Of a stretch of DNA of 33,893 nt, positions 32,772-33,893 are shown piece by piece (the first letter of the stretch is position 1; every line of letters begins with the position of its first letter). The stretch spans positions 1 through 33,893 of the forward strand of contig NZ_WHTD01000087.1 in NCBI RefSeq assembly GCF_009379765.1, written 5' to 3'. The notes under the pieces are model-generated. The model did no database searches. It had not been told where the DNA came from and was given only the letters and a program-made list of their open reading frames with translations. A program made the translations under genes and the position numbers. The DNA is from Actinophytocola sp. GTDB lineage: Bacteria > Actinomycetota > Actinomycetes > Mycobacteriales > Pseudonocardiaceae.

Positions 32772-33427
32772 TGTCTGCGTCTCAACCGGTGACGAGCCTG
32801 ACCGGCTTCCAGATCGAGGTGGCACAGCTCTTTTTCAGCCTGTCGACCAGCCGAGGATTCCTGCTGGCAGGCGGCGCCGCCCTGGCAGCACAAGATCTGA
32901 CGAACCGTCCGACGCAGGACCTCGACTTCTTCACAGGACCAGACAGCGGAGACGTTGCCGCGGCGCGTGACGGCTTCGAGCAAGCCGCTCAAGCTCAGGG
33001 ATGGACTGTGAACCGGGTACGCGACGGCACGACATTTTGCCGACTCATCGTGTCCGGATCCGACTCCCTCGTTGTCGATCTAGCGCTCGACACCCCGCCC
33101 AGCCGACCACCAACAGCCAGCTTCATCGGACCGACTTTCGACCTTGAAGAGCTGGCCGGCCGCAAGACGCTGGCCTTGTTCGACCGCGCCGAGGCACGCG
33201 ACTTCACCGACGTCTACATACTGACCAAGCGCTACGGCAAAGAACTACTTCTCGCCCGTGCGGCCGAAGTAGACCTCGGATTCGACAGAGCGATATTCGC
33301 GCAGATGCTGCGCACGCTCACCCGCTTCGACGACAGCGAATTACCCGCCACAGACGACGACAAAGCAGTTGTCCGAGTGTTCTTCGCCTCCTGGGCAGCC
33401 GAGCTTGCGGGAGACGCGGGACTATGA
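32771..33427 (+). CDS. AbiEii/AbiGii-type nucleotidyltransferase toxin
   Basis: A 218-residue nucleotidyltransferase. The GG motif FLLAGGAALAAQ (30-41) and the metal-binding pair in TQDLDFF (Asp50, Asp52) define the fold. VVDLALD is the third-acid strand, and RKTLALFDRAEARDFTDVYIL matches the 'K..Al..R...kDl.Dl..L' helix of AbiEii/MenT toxins. Relatives block growth by adding nucleotides to tRNA or other targets, giving abortive infection. The GTG start overlaps the antitoxin stop (TAGTG). The partner is a plain Xre protein rather than the classical AbiEi. The end is followed at once by a drmC fragment. Confidence 0.87.
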   Translation: MSASQPVTSLTGFQIEVAQLFFSLSTSRGFLLAGGAALAAQDLTNRPTQDLDFFTGPDSGDVAAARDGFEQAAQAQGWTVNRVRDGTTFCRLIVSGSDSLVVDLALDTPPSRPPTASFIGPTFDLEELAGRKTLALFDRAEARDFTDVYILTKRYGKELLLARAAEVDLGFDRAIFAQMLRTLTRFDDSELPATDDDKAVVRVFFASWAAELAGDAGL

Positions 33428-33560
33428 ACCTCGACAACGGGCCGCGAATGTGGAGCGCGGAACACAGCAATGTCGAGTTCGGTGTGCTCATCGACAACCG
33501 GAACCTCACCGAGGCCGTCGAACGGGAGCTCGGCCGGGCCGAGTTTCAGTTCTCAAGACT
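33424..33560 (+). pseudogene. Duplicate fragment of the drmC 3' end
   Basis: Bases 33451-33543 match drmC 32069-32161 with 7 differences in 93 (about 92%). They encode WSAEHSNVEFGVLIDNRNLT in the same frame sense. An ATG at 33424 overlaps the toxin stop, but the frame soon enters sequence antisense to the next remnant, so no functional PLD protein is made. The HKD motif is not included. Confidence 0.8.
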
Positions 33561-33768
33561 CCAGCACTCGGTCAAGGCGGTGGTTGATGAGTTCGATGTC
33601 GAAGGGCTCGGGTTCGCCGCCGTCCTCGCCAGGACGGGTTCCTTTCCCAGCGACGCAGCGCGGGTACGTCACGTCGGTTTCGGCGTCGTGGATCTTCTCC
33701 ACCTCAACGGTGTGCCGCCAGCTGTCGCCGAAGTCGTACAGGTAGCTCGCGGTCAGGGCGCTGCGCAA
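33553..33768 (-). pseudogene. Decayed pRiA4b ORF-3 / IS1096 TnpR-like fragment
   Basis: The frame reads YLYDFGDSWRHTVEVEKI and DVTYPRCVAGKGTRPGEDGG, the core signature of the pRiA4b ORF-3-like/TnpR family. It jumps directly to PEPFDIELINHRLDRVL, the usual extreme C-terminus. The ~40 residues normally between are missing and the N-terminal part is absent (it starts at a TTG only a few residues before the motif). It is an internally deleted remnant. The 13 bp between it and the next feature hold nothing else. Confidence 0.68.
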
Positions 33769-33783
33769 AGTCGTTTCTGCTGA

Positions 33784-33893
33784 TCATGGTGTGTGTTGAG
33801 GGTTTTGGTGCAGGCGGAGGATGGTGAAGATCAGGTGTGGGTTGTTGCGGATCTTTCGGATGGTGGCGGCGATTTTGGTGTGCCCGGTTTGAC
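33784..33893 (-). CDS. C-terminus of a probable IS transposase (partial)
   Basis: Thirty-five codons are visible, ending in TGA 33784-33786 and running off the right edge: TGHTKIAATIRKIRNNPHLI, then FTILRLHQ. The GHT-K/N-IA motif followed by a basic helix resembles the C-terminal tail of ISAs1/H-repeat-like transposases. The family is uncertain because the catalytic part is outside the window. Confidence 0.45.
   Translation of the reverse strand, partial: QTGHTKIAATIRKIRNNPHLIFTILRLHQNPQHTP

Overview
The window is high-GC DNA with actinobacterial gene families: an MprA/MprB-like two-component pair, an Eis-like acetyltransferase, many GTG starts and many four-base GTGA/ATGA stop-start overlaps. 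It most resembles a Pseudonocardiaceae-type actinomycete; the genus cannot be fixed from sequence alone.

Positions 1-16.1 kb are mostly chromosomal housekeeping and accessory genes. On the minus strand they include a two-component operon running into the start of a third gene, an EthD / 3-hydroxyacyl-CoA dehydrogenase / Eis-like GNAT operon, a zinc-type quinone oxidoreductase, two tandem secreted CHAP hydrolases, a NarL-type regulator, an ABC exporter pair, and an ArsR / SRPBCC / VOC operon. Plus-strand genes are a phosphoglycerate-mutase-like enzyme, a Phd/RelE-like toxin-antitoxin pair (6.2-7.0 kb) and a MarR regulator. Several small elements are embedded here: a degraded Xre antitoxin remnant (5.9-6.1 kb), a 169-bp MITE-like element (8.2-8.3 kb) and a 62-bp tandem repeat that builds a chain of overlapping mini-ORFs between the two ABC genes.

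A tRNA-Arg(CCU) at 16.14 kb marks the left side of a defence region. After it come a small unknown ORF, a PIN-domain protein and an Xre-ImmA/IrrE metalloprotease regulator on the minus strand. Divergently, on the plus strand, lies a complete class 1 DISARM locus: drmD (SNF2-like helicase), drmMI (adenine methyltransferase), drmA (helicase), drmB (DUF1998) and drmC (PLD-type). A perfect 25-bp palindrome sits between the Xre-ImmA gene and drmD. DISARM methylates host DNA and restricts incoming unmethylated phage DNA; drmMI would provide the self mark, drmA/B/C the core, and drmD the class 1 helicase.

Past drmC is a second toxin-antitoxin-like pair (Xre antitoxin, AbiEii-type nucleotidyltransferase) with its own palindromic operator. 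It is followed by a 93-bp near-identical copy of the drmC 3' end, a degraded pRiA4b/TnpR-like fragment and the C-terminus of a probable transposase at the window edge. The DISARM genes are thus bracketed by two TA-like modules in a region with repeated recombination scars. The most striking signals are a sharp GC drop confined to the presumed target-recognition part of drmMI, an unlisted 34-codon ORF joining drmA to drmB, and the drmC duplication around the second TA pair.
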